A stretch of 64,000 nucleotides of DNA from Heliomicrobium modesticaldum Ice1 (GTDB lineage: Bacteria > Bacillota > Desulfitobacteriia > Heliobacteriales > Heliobacteriaceae): assembly GCF_000019165.1 (NCBI RefSeq), contig NC_010337.2, positions 1,603,001 through 1,667,000 on the forward strand, written 5' to 3'. The first letter of the stretch is position 1, and every line of letters begins with the position of its first letter. This document shows, in pieces, positions 38,726-46,600 of the stretch. Position numbers and translations under genes: made by a program. The notes beneath the pieces were generated by a model that saw nothing but the letters and a program-made list of their open reading frames with translations, ran no database searches and was not told where the DNA came from.

Positions 38726-39043
38726 ATGGCAACCGTTACCCACAACAAACTCGTCCGCGATCTCATCCCTCAGATCATCCTCCGCGCCGGCAAGTACCCG
38801 GAAATGCGCATCGCCGGCGACGGGGAGTATCGTGAACTGCTCCTTGCAAAGCTCCAGGAGGAAATGCAGGAATATATATCTAGCGGCAGTCCCGACGAGT
38901 TGGCCGATATCCTGGAGGTTCTCATCGCCTTAGCTGAGAGTGACGGGCTGTCCTGGGCGGAGATCGTAGCGTTGGCTGACCAGAAGCGGGAGGAGCGGGG
39001 GGCTTTTCGAGAAAAAATCGTCTTGATCCGGGTAGAAGACTGA
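38726..39043 (+). CDS. MazG/HisE-like nucleoside polyphosphate pyrophosphohydrolase
   Basis: A 105-residue helical protein: HNKLVRDLIPQIIL at the start, then AKLQEEMQEYI and SPDELADILEVLIALAES, the E-x2-E and E-x2-D metal-binding pattern of the all-alpha NTP pyrophosphohydrolase superfamily (PRA-PH/MazG-like). It begins like the common Firmicutes house-cleaning proteins of this class. The ribosome site GAAAGGAG precedes ATG 38726. The substrate is unknown; house-cleaning of modified nucleotides is typical. Confidence 0.82.
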   Translation: MATVTHNKLVRDLIPQIILRAGKYPEMRIAGDGEYRELLLAKLQEEMQEYISSGSPDELADILEVLIALAESDGLSWAEIVALADQKREERGAFREKIVLIRVED

Positions 39044-39218
39044 TCTCCCGCCCCATGAACAGTCCATCACCCGGGATGGCAAGGCTTTCGTGCGCATTAC
39101 CGCCGTTTACGATGATGCAAAGCGGGTCTATCAGCACTATAAACCCAACTACCCCAACATTGGTCCTCTCAAGCGGGACCGATACAAAAAAGACACCTTT
39201 TACTTCTATCTGACGTGA
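39036..39218 (+). pseudogene. Possible C-terminal remnant of an unknown protein
   Basis: An open stretch without a start codon runs from after a TAG at 39033 to TGA 39216-39218. It reads protein-like in this frame only (GKAFVRITAVYDDAKRVYQ then YPNIGPLKRDRY and a Phe/Tyr-rich end). It looks like the tail of a lost gene. The rest of 39044-39551 holds no gene that could be supported, only the terminator at 39463-39496. Confidence 0.4.
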
Positions 39219-39462
39219 CGGCACGGAGTCGATTTTTTCACAGATCCGCTCCCTTTTTTTCGGAAAAAAGACGGTCATCGACACGACCGTTCCTGTCTTT
39301 GTGGCCTTTTATCGCCACTCCGACATCCCTGTTTCATCGACCGCGGCTAGAGGGACCTTCGCTCGTGCCCGCCGAAGGGCTCTCCGCCTATCGAACGATA
39401 AAAAAGTGAGAAGGGAAGTCTTGTTTTTCCTTGCCTGATATTGACAGCCGGCACAACCTGTG

Positions 39463-39496
39463 AGAAGATAGATTTGTGAAGGTCTATCTTCTTTTT
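39463..39496 (+). terminator. Rho-independent terminator
   Basis: AGAAGATAGA (39463-39472) pairs with TCTATCTTCT (39483-39492), a 10-base loop between, then TTTTT. It lies upstream of the FliD-like gene with no intact gene before it, which supports loss of a gene in this interval. Confidence 0.85.
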
Positions 39497-39551
39497 GCCA
39501 TGGCGAACGCTGTTTCTCCCAGGGGGGAAGCGACACGAAGGAGGTGTCGTC

Positions 39552-40853
39552 ATGGTCGGTTCGATCAGTTCCATCGGGTACAGCCGGCATATCGGCGCTT
39601 ACCGGACATCTCTGGTCAACTCGCTGAGTTCAACGGCAGCTGCGACGTTTACGCCCTTCGTGCCTTCTATTACGCCGGGGTCGACGTTGCTGGAGAACCG
39701 GAACCGCTACCTGTCGTCTGTCCAGAGTGCCCGGGAGCAGTTCGTCGATCTGGCGAAGCAGGCGAGGGAACTCGCCGGCGGCGAGAACGTCTTTGACCGG
39801 CGAAGTGTCGACGCGGGCGGATCCGCCGCCATCACCGGGTCGGCCGCCAAGAACGCGTCCTTTGCTACCTACAACGTGGCTGTCACCCAAGTGGCCAAAG
39901 CTCAGCAGAACAGCGGCAATGCCATCACGTCCACCGCCCTCTCCGGCGAGGCCGGATTTGCGGCGGGGACGAACCAGTTCACCATCACCGGCAACGGCGT
40001 CAACAGGATTCTTTCTGTTGATGTGAGCGTCGGCGACAGTGGGAAGACGGTCTTGAAGAAAATGGCCGACGCCATCAACAACGCCGCCGTCGGCGTCTCC
40101 GCGCAGGTGGTCGACACGACCTCGGGCGGCGTCATGAAGAGCCAGCTGACCCTGACAGCGCAAAAAACCGGCACCGACAACACCTTTGCCCTGACCGACA
40201 CGTCCGGCAACCTGGTCGCGGTCAGCGGCGCCGGCAACCAGACGACGGCCGCCCAGGATGCTCAGTATAGGGTCAACGGTGTGGCTTTTACGAGCCATAG
40301 CAACGACGTCAAACTGGACGGGGGCAAGGTCAACCTTACTCTGAAGGCGGTTACCGTCGGTGATGTGGCGGTGAAGGTCGGCTATGACGCGAAGGCCATC
40401 ACTGATGAGATCAACAGCTTCGTTAAGTCCTTCAACGGTACGAGCGATTTGCTTCGGAAAAAGGCCGGCCTGCTCGGTTCTTTGAGCCGCGGGATGGAGC
40501 GCTTCGTCTCTGAAAGTCGCAACGCCCTGAAAGATGTGGGCATCACCGTTACTCCCGGCAATACGTTGAAGGTCGATGCCGACAAGTTGAAGTCGACCCT
40601 GGCTGACAATCCTGGTCGCGTCGAAGAGGCGATGGCTGGCTACGGCGGCTTTGCCTACAAGGTTGGCCAGTTTGCTCAAGGCGTCTCCACCTTGCCCCTC
40701 TCTTCGTTGGCCGCCCCTTCTAGCCGCTACGGCGACGGAGGCACGTACAGCCTCTTGCGCCAACAGTTCGGCCTCTACCAGCAAAAGGCGAACATGGGAC
40801 TCTACATGCCGCAGGTGTTCGGTACCGGGAGTTTTTACGACTCTTACATTTGA
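39552..40853 (+). CDS. FliD-like flagellar hook-associated protein
   Basis: A 433-residue secreted-type protein with no cysteine, rich in Ala, Gly, Ser, Thr and Asn as flagellar axial proteins are. An N-terminal coiled region (LENRNRYLSSVQSAREQFVD) is followed by a FliD_N-type segment (YNVAVTQVAKAQQN), a middle D2/D3-like beta region and a C-terminal part with ITDEINSFVKSFNGTSDLL, as in FliD. Flagellar caps usually sit beside fliS and flagellin genes; none is here, so this is an orphan paralogue that may cap another filament or act as a surface protein. Start ATG 39552 follows GAAGGAGGTG. Confidence 0.7.
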   Translation: MVGSISSIGYSRHIGAYRTSLVNSLSSTAAATFTPFVPSITPGSTLLENRNRYLSSVQSAREQFVDLAKQARELAGGENVFDRRSVDAGGSAAITGSAAKNASFATYNVAVTQVAKAQQNSGNAITSTALSGEAGFAAGTNQFTITGNGVNRILSVDVSVGDSGKTVLKKMADAINNAAVGVSAQVVDTTSGGVMKSQLTLTAQKTGTDNTFALTDTSGNLVAVSGAGNQTTAAQDAQYRVNGVAFTSHSNDVKLDGGKVNLTLKAVTVGDVAVKVGYDAKAITDEINSFVKSFNGTSDLLRKKAGLLGSLSRGMERFVSESRNALKDVGITVTPGNTLKVDADKLKSTLADNPGRVEEAMAGYGGFAYKVGQFAQGVSTLPLSSLAAPSSRYGDGGTYSLLRQQFGLYQQKANMGLYMPQVFGTGSFYDSYI

Positions 40854-40906
40854 TGTGACGAAATTGAACGATATACGACGAATCAGAAGATCTGAACTGA
40901 CGCAAC

Positions 40907-40932
40907 GGTCCGGCTTCGCGCCGGGCCTTTTT
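40907..40932 (+). terminator. Rho-independent terminator
   Basis: GGTCCGGC and GCCGGGCC (one G-T pair) around TTCGC, then TTTTT. It ends the FliD-like gene. Confidence 0.8.
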
Positions 40933-41023
40933 GTTGTCTGGTTGCGGAAGGGAACGTCAATGGTTGATAATAAGGATGAACAGCGAACCGACCGGCGCTG
41001 CCACAACCGGAGGTGGACATGAC

Positions 41024-41626
41024 ATGTATAAGAATCGGGAAATTTTTGCTGTCGGCGATTCCCTGACCTGGGGATACCCTTACGGACCGGATGATTCCTG
41101 GACAGCTATGGTGGAACGGGAGTTGGCCTACCCTGTCATCAACCTGGGCTTAAACGGCGCGACGACCGATGACATGCGCCGTGAACTGATCAACATCCTC
41201 CCCGATGTAGAGCCCCGGTCTGTCGTCATCATCACCGGCGGCGCCAATGACGCCTACAACCTTGTTTCGCCGGCCAAAAGCCTGCGCCACTACCAGGACA
41301 TGGTTGAGCGGATCCTCATCGCCCGCTGCCTCCCTGTCATCGGGCTGACGGGGCCCATCAACGATGAGCCCTTCCAGACGCGTCTCCTGGAGTTTCGCGC
41401 CTTGATGCGCGATCATCTGGGAGAGATGCTCGCGCCGGTGACGCGGCAGTGGGGAGCGCAGTTGTCGGGGCATGGGCCGGTGATCGATTTCTTTTCCGCT
41501 CTTGTCGCTGCTGATGGTCGTTCTCTTCTTCCTGACCTTGCCTCGGGTGACTGTCACCCGAACCGGGCAGGTTACGCAAAGATGGGGGAGACCGCCGTCG
41601 CCGCGCTGCGGCAGATCGTCAAATAA
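41024..41626 (+). CDS. SGNH/GDSL hydrolase
   Basis: A 200-residue esterase-like hydrolase. Block I is AVGDSLTWG (nucleophile Ser), block II NLGLNGATTDD, block III GGANDAYN, block V SGDCHPNRAGY with the catalytic Asp and His. No signal peptide, so probably cytoplasmic; the TesA-like size suggests a small acyl ester or deacetylation substrate. ATG 41024 follows CCGGAGGTGGACATGAC. Monocistronic. Confidence 0.88.
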   Translation: MYKNREIFAVGDSLTWGYPYGPDDSWTAMVERELAYPVINLGLNGATTDDMRRELINILPDVEPRSVVIITGGANDAYNLVSPAKSLRHYQDMVERILIARCLPVIGLTGPINDEPFQTRLLEFRALMRDHLGEMLAPVTRQWGAQLSGHGPVIDFFSALVAADGRSLLPDLASGDCHPNRAGYAKMGETAVAALRQIVK

Positions 41627-41875
41627 CCGCTCAGACGGGCGAAGTCATTCGGTGAGGGCTCCGACCATCTGGGCGCTCGTCCGTCGCCCTGTTGCTCAAG
41701 GCTGGTTTGCAGAGCCGGACCGCAGAAGATTGAGCGCAGGAGGTAAAACTTCAATAATAGAGAAATAGAGAAAAGAAGCGGTCCGGCAAGATAGTCGTCG
41801 CAGGATAGGACGAAAATAAGTCGAAAGATTGAAAGCAAATCGTGAAAGAGACGATAATGATAAGGAGAGCTTCCG

Positions 41876-42442
41876 ATGGAATTGCGCGAGGTCATCTATG
41901 GGCGCCGATCGGTGCGCAAATATACGGCGCAGAAGGTGGAGCGCCAACAGGTCGAGGCGTTGCTGGAGGCGGCGGTGCAGGCGCCGAGCGCTATGAACAG
42001 CCAGCCGTGGGCCTTTGTCGTCATCCAGGACGAAGGGCAGCTCAAAGCCTATTCCGATCAGGCTAAAGCGATGATGCTGGCCCTCTGTGACGGTCGGCCG
42101 CTCTTTGAGAAGTACCGGTCGCTCTTTACCGATCCTGATTACAACATTTTTTACGACGCCGCCACGTTGATCGTCGTCTATGCGAAGCCGGCCGGTCCCA
42201 ACCCGACCATCGACTGCGCCCTGGCGGCCCAGAACATCATGCTGGCGGCAAGGGACATGGGGCTGGGGAGTTGCTGGATCGGCTTTGCCTTGGGGCTGTT
42301 CAACGACCCGGCGGTGAAAGCCGATTTGGGCGTTCCCGAGGGCTGCCAGGCGGTGGCGCCGCTGATCGTCGGCTATCCCCAGGGCGAGTTTCGGCTCATG
42401 CGCAAGAAAGCACCAGAGGTGATAGCCTGGCTGGAAGGCTGA
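41876..42442 (+). CDS. Nitroreductase-family FMN oxidoreductase
   Basis: A 188-residue protein starting ELREVIYGRRSVRKYTAQKV, the FMN-phosphate-binding RRSVR motif, followed by APSAMNSQPWAFVVI and a late MGLGSCWIGFALGL, all diagnostic for the nitroreductase superfamily. It reduces nitroaromatics or quinones with NAD(P)H, or another flavin-linked substrate; the natural substrate cannot be read from sequence. ATG 41876 follows AAGGAGAGCTTCCG. Confidence 0.88.
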   Translation: MELREVIYGRRSVRKYTAQKVERQQVEALLEAAVQAPSAMNSQPWAFVVIQDEGQLKAYSDQAKAMMLALCDGRPLFEKYRSLFTDPDYNIFYDAATLIVVYAKPAGPNPTIDCALAAQNIMLAARDMGLGSCWIGFALGLFNDPAVKADLGVPEGCQAVAPLIVGYPQGEFRLMRKKAPEVIAWLEG

Positions 42443-42506
42443 TCATTCACAGAGGCGGGTGTAGAGGCCTAGCCGGTTGATGGACGATTATAAGGAGGTG
42501 GGGCTT

Positions 42507-43694
42507 GTGGAATCATCATCCGCCTTTTCCATTGAATTCAGCGTCAACATGCTGGCGGAGCGGCTGAGCCGTCGCGAGGTGGAGGCGCAGGCAAACCTGA
42601 TCGAAAAACTGGAAGGCGTGCAGGTTGCCTTTAACGCCCTGCCTCATGTCATCATGGTGCTCAACCGGCAGCGCCAGATCATCTTCACCAATTCGGCGCT
42701 CCTTGCTCTGCTGGGCGATGTGGATATGGAAATGGTGCTGGGGGTGCGCCCTGGCGAGGTGTTGCGTTGCATCCACGCTCAGAATGAGACGGGCGGTTGC
42801 GGCACTACCGAATCCTGCCGCACCTGCGGCGCTTTTTTTGCCCTGATGAACGGCCTGGAAGGGAAACTCGATTGCCGGGATTGCCGGATATCTGTCCGCG
42901 CCGGTGATTCTGTTCGTGCCCTTGATGTGCGCGTCCTGGCTAGCCCCTTCGAGGTGGAGGGCCAGAAATTTTTGATCGTGACGATGACGGACATCAGCCA
43001 TGAAAAGCGGCGCAAGATGTTGGAGCGGATCTTTTTTCATGATGTGATGAACACGGCCAGCGGTCTGCAGGGGCTCCTGGAGTTGGGCCGTGACGTGGAG
43101 GATCTGGAAGAGGCCAAGCACCTCTTCGTTGCGCTTGAATCGGTGGCGAGCGGTCTTGTCGATGAGATCGCCGAGCAGCGCGACTTGATCGCCGCAGAAA
43201 ATGATGAGCTCAAGGTGAATCCCGCTTATATCCGCTCGCGGGAACTGTTGGACGGGCTGGTGCGCCAGTTTGCCGCCAATGACCAGTATGGGCGTTGGTC
43301 CGTCCGTCTCGACGGGCGCTCGGAGAATGTTACTTTTCTCAGTTCACCGGTGCTGCTGCGCCGGGTCTTGAAAAACATGCTGAAAAACGCCGTCGAGGCC
43401 TCGCCGCCTGGCGCTGTCATCACAGCCGGCTGCCGCAAGACGGGCGACTGGGTAGAATTCTGGGTGAATAACCCTGTGCCCATGTCGCGGGAGGTGCAAC
43501 TCCAGGTCTTCAATCGCTCCTTTTCAACGAAAGGGGAGGGCCGGGGGTTCGGCACCTACAGCATGAAACTGCTGACAGAGCGTTACCTGAACGGGCGGAT
43601 CTATTTTACGGTGTCGGCCGAGACGGGAACGACCTTCGTCGCCGCCTACCCCCTCGATAACAAAGAATGGAAGAACGAAGAATTTGCCGGGTAA
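42507..43694 (+). CDS. PAS-domain sensor histidine kinase with a cysteine-rich PAS loop
   Basis: About 395 residues. Start preferred at GTG 42507 because AAGGAGG ends eight bases before; in-frame upstream codons lack a site. One PAS domain (FNALPHVIMVLNRQRQIIF) carries six Cys in a 40-residue segment (RCIHAQ, GGCGTTESCRTCG, DCRDC), likely a metal or redox site. The transmitter has FFHDVMNTASGLQGLLELG as phosphorylation region, LKNMLKNAVEASPPG as N box and GRGFGTYSMKLL as G box. No membrane segment. Its end nearly meets the next gene. Confidence 0.82.
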   Translation: MESSSAFSIEFSVNMLAERLSRREVEAQANLIEKLEGVQVAFNALPHVIMVLNRQRQIIFTNSALLALLGDVDMEMVLGVRPGEVLRCIHAQNETGGCGTTESCRTCGAFFALMNGLEGKLDCRDCRISVRAGDSVRALDVRVLASPFEVEGQKFLIVTMTDISHEKRRKMLERIFFHDVMNTASGLQGLLELGRDVEDLEEAKHLFVALESVASGLVDEIAEQRDLIAAENDELKVNPAYIRSRELLDGLVRQFAANDQYGRWSVRLDGRSENVTFLSSPVLLRRVLKNMLKNAVEASPPGAVITAGCRKTGDWVEFWVNNPVPMSREVQLQVFNRSFSTKGEGRGFGTYSMKLLTERYLNGRIYFTVSAETGTTFVAAYPLDNKEWKNEEFAG

Positions 43695-43722
43695 AACAGT
43701 GGAAGCGGTTGAGGTGTTGCCG

Positions 43723-44190
43723 ATGCATGTGGCCCTGCAATACTCCAAACCGGATCTGTGGCCTCTGGAGCCGGGACCGCTGGGGTGGAAGCTGCTTCGC
43801 CAGGGGCTGATGACCTTGGAACCGAGGACCTCCAGGGCGCCCTCGGAGGAGCGCCGCCACAGCAGTTGGGTCTATGTAGAGATCCCGGAAACAGCGCCAG
43901 CCGTCTACTGGCTGGTGCGGGAGTTGCTGCCCGGACCGATCAGCGGTCACGTCTGGCTGCACATCCGGGCGCCGCAGCGCTTCTGGGAGATCTATGAGGA
44001 ATACGCCTCCGGCTTGGCTGAAGGCGGACCGGGACAGGTGGAATGCATCGTTGAAGCGGTTGCCCCGCCGGAAAACGCGACGGTCCATCGCTTGGAAGAC
44101 CTCCTGCCGGAGCATTTTCACTCAGGACCGGTCTGGCGCTTCGTCCAGTTCTTGCTGGAACGCTGGGGTCGCCCCCTGTCCGCCGATTAG
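43723..44190 (+). CDS. Hypothetical protein, 155 residues
   Basis: Start chosen at ATG 43723 (GAGGTG six bases before); an upstream TTG overlaps the kinase gene. The product is rich in Trp, Pro and Glu (SKPDLWPLEPGPLGWKLL, SGHVWLHIRAPQRFWEIYEE, GPVWRFVQFLLERWGR), predicted soluble alpha/beta. No family was recognised. It lies 28 bases after the cysteine-rich PAS kinase and may be co-transcribed with it. Confidence 0.55.
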   Translation: MHVALQYSKPDLWPLEPGPLGWKLLRQGLMTLEPRTSRAPSEERRHSSWVYVEIPETAPAVYWLVRELLPGPISGHVWLHIRAPQRFWEIYEEYASGLAEGGPGQVECIVEAVAPPENATVHRLEDLLPEHFHSGPVWRFVQFLLERWGRPLSAD

Positions 44191-44268
44191 CCGAAGAATC
44201 TGCTGATGAGCGCATAGCCTTTTTTTGCGTGGGGAAACTGATAAAAACGCAAAAGGGGGATTTCAGAG

Positions 44269-44520
44269 ATGCCGCAACAGCACATCCATTGCATTGTCAG
44301 CAACTGCCATTACTATGCTGCTGGGAACAAGTGTGTCGCCAACGAGATTCTCGTCGCCAGCGATAAGTTCGGCGCCAACCAGCCTGACAATGTGGACGCC
44401 TCCATGTCGGCCCAACTGACCGCCGTCTCTGTCAACGACTGCATGTCCACTTGCTGCAAGTCCTTCGTGCCGAAGGACTCCGGCAAGGTGGGCGTCGACG
44501 GGATCAAGAAAATGCAGTAA
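44269..44520 (+). CDS. DUF1540 protein
   Basis: An 83-residue protein with the DUF1540 pattern at the start: HCIVSNCHYYAAGNKCVANE, and a second cysteine group VNDCMSTCCKSF. Six cysteines in all, probably binding a metal. DUF1540 proteins are frequent in spore-forming Clostridia; their function is unknown. ATG 44269 follows AAAAGGGGGATTTCAGAG. The terminator behind it is the apparent landing site of the group II intron. Confidence 0.8.
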   Translation: MPQQHIHCIVSNCHYYAAGNKCVANEILVASDKFGANQPDNVDASMSAQLTAVSVNDCMSTCCKSFVPKDSGKVGVDGIKKMQ

Positions 44521-44552
44521 AGGATACTTTGGTTAGAGGACGATTTCGAATG

Positions 44553-44585
44553 AGCCGCCGGCTGATTGCCGACGGCTTATTTTTC
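44553..44585 (+). terminator. Terminator of the DUF1540 gene and presumed intron target
   Basis: AGCCGCCGGC and GCCGACGGCT (one mismatch) around TGATT, followed by TTATTTTT. The intron starts two bases after the T run. Confidence 0.85.
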
Positions 44586-44586
44586 G

Positions 44587-46470
44587 GTGCGCCCGGCATG
44601 GGCGTTGTCTCTAGGGTGGAAGTCCCGAACGCCGAAGGTGGCAGTAGGCGTTAGCTTAAGGCAAGGGTGTCCGCCGCGAGGCGGAATCTGAAGGAAGCCA
44701 GCGGCAAACCTCCGGCCCGAGGACCACGAACCCCAGGTGAGGCTAGCGGCAGTTGGATGAGCTTGCCGAACAAAGCGAAGTCCTTGTCACCGAAGGCTGC
44801 CGAGAGTAAATGGGGCGGGTAGATGGAGGGAAAGGCAACGTTCTTACCCGGGGAGGCCTGCCGGGGGACCAAGTAACTTGGGAAACCACGCCGAAAGGCG
44901 TGGCTGAACCGGCAGGAGTCAGCAGAGGTCATAGTAGGCTGGCCCGACGTCCGGCCAGATGAAGGACCGAACATGATGGAAGGGGAAGCGACGATGCGTT
45001 CGCGTGACGCGCAGAGACAGCCGAATATCCCGAAAGGGAACTGCCAACGGGAGGAAGCGGTGAATCCGCAGGGGACCGGTGGAGTGCCGAGCGCGTTACC
45101 GGCACAAGAAGCGAAGCAACCCCGCGAAGAGACGTATGATCTGATGGAGAAAGTCGTCGAACGAGGGAACATGACGGAAGCGTATAAGCGAGTCATGGCC
45201 AACAAAGGCGCGGCCGGAATCGACGGTATGGGGCTAGAATCCCTGCGCCCGTACCTAAAAGAGGAATGGTCGCGCATTAAACAGGAATTGTTGGAGGGGA
45301 CCTATCGACCGCAACCGGTCCGGCGGGTTGAAATTCCCAAACCCCAAGGCGGAACACGGAAGCTGGGCATTCCCACTGTCGTCGATCGACTGATCCAACA
45401 GGCCCTGAACCAGATCCTGATGCCGATCTTCGACCCTGACTTTTCCACGAACAGCTACGGATTTCGTCCGGGAAAGAGTGCGCACCAAGCGGTGAAGAAA
45501 GCGAAGGAATACATCGCCGACGGCTACCGATGGGTGGTTGACATGGACCTGGCCCAGTTCTTTGATCGCGTCAATCACGACATTCTCATGGCGCGCGTAG
45601 CGCGCAAGGTGAAGGACAAACGAATCTTGAAGTTGATCCGAGAATACCTCAAGGCCGGGGTCATGCTCAACGGGATTCGTGTGAAGAGCGAGGAAGGAAC
45701 ACCCCAGGGAGGTCCACTCAGCCCTTTGCTGGCGAACATCATCCTGGATGATTTGGATAAGGCACTGGAAAGCCGGGGACATCGCTTCTGCCGGTACGCC
45801 GACGACTGTAACGTCTACGTCCGCAGTCGACGGGCAGGGCAACGAGTGATGGAGGGTATGGCAAAGTTTCTGGAGGGGCGGTTAAAACTGCAGGTCAACT
45901 GGGAGAAAAGCGCAGTCGACCGACCCTGGAACCGAAAGTTTCTGGGGTTTTCATTTACGTGGCATAAGGCAGCAAAGATTCGGCTCGCCCCCCAAACGGT
46001 GAAACGGGTGAAAGAGAAGATCCGCCAGTTCACTGGGCGGAACCGAAGCATTGCGATGGAGGACCGACTGGTCACCCTCAACCAATACCTGAAAGGCTGG
46101 ATGGGCTACTTTCGACTCATTGACACGCCAAGCGTACTTAAAGAGTTGGATGAGTGGCTTCGCCGACGACTGCGGATGTGCCTGCTCAAGCAATGGAAGC
46201 GCCCGAAGACACGAAGACGAAACTTAGTGGCGTTGGGGATCCCGGAGGAATGGGCATGCAACATCAGCGGCTCACGAAAAGGATATTGGCGTCTGTCCTT
46301 GACCCCGCAAATGAATAAAGCCCTTGGCCTCGCCTACTGGCGGGAACAGGGCTTAGTCAGTTTAGTCGAAACATACCAATCTCATCGTCAACCAGCATGA
46401 ACCGCCGTATACCGAACGGTACGTACGGTGGTGTGAGAGGACGGGGGTTAATCACCCCCTCCTACTCGAT
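44587..46470 (+). mobile_element. Group II intron, bacterial class C-like, with maturase gene
   Basis: The 5' end GTGCGCCCGGCATGGGCG is typical of class C introns. Domain V is visible as CCGCCGTATACCGAACGG / TACGTACGGTGG near 46402-46433, and a domain VI hairpin with a GGGGGTTAATCACCCCC stem ends CCTACTCGAT at about 46470. The reverse transcriptase lies in the central domain. Insertion right behind a Rho-independent terminator is the known habit of class C introns. Confidence 0.88.
44973..46400 (+). CDS. ltrA: Group II intron reverse transcriptase/maturase
   Basis: A 475-residue protein with RT domains in order: ANKGAAGIDGM, the RRVEIPKPQGGTRKLGIPTV block, YGFRPGKSAHQAV, VDMDLAQFFDRVNHDIL, GTPQGGPLSPLLANIIL and the catalytic FCRYADDCNV. 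A thumb/maturase domain X follows (FLGFSFTWHKAAKIRLAP, LNQYLKGWMGYFRLID). There is no H-N-H endonuclease domain, as usual for class C. Start ATG 44973; ATG 44994 is also possible. Intact. Confidence 0.93.
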   Translation: MMEGEATMRSRDAQRQPNIPKGNCQREEAVNPQGTGGVPSALPAQEAKQPREETYDLMEKVVERGNMTEAYKRVMANKGAAGIDGMGLESLRPYLKEEWSRIKQELLEGTYRPQPVRRVEIPKPQGGTRKLGIPTVVDRLIQQALNQILMPIFDPDFSTNSYGFRPGKSAHQAVKKAKEYIADGYRWVVDMDLAQFFDRVNHDILMARVARKVKDKRILKLIREYLKAGVMLNGIRVKSEEGTPQGGPLSPLLANIILDDLDKALESRGHRFCRYADDCNVYVRSRRAGQRVMEGMAKFLEGRLKLQVNWEKSAVDRPWNRKFLGFSFTWHKAAKIRLAPQTVKRVKEKIRQFTGRNRSIAMEDRLVTLNQYLKGWMGYFRLIDTPSVLKELDEWLRRRLRMCLLKQWKRPKTRRRNLVALGIPEEWACNISGSRKGYWRLSLTPQMNKALGLAYWREQGLVSLVETYQSHRQPA

Positions 46471-46600
46471 TCTTTACTTAAAAAAAGGAGATCCCTGGAG
46501 GAGCGTCGAAGAAATAAAACTCAATAGATGCTACGGGTGGTGATATGTAAGGCAAACCACTTTTGTCGCGAAATAAACACTGTTGAAGAGAGGGGATGCA

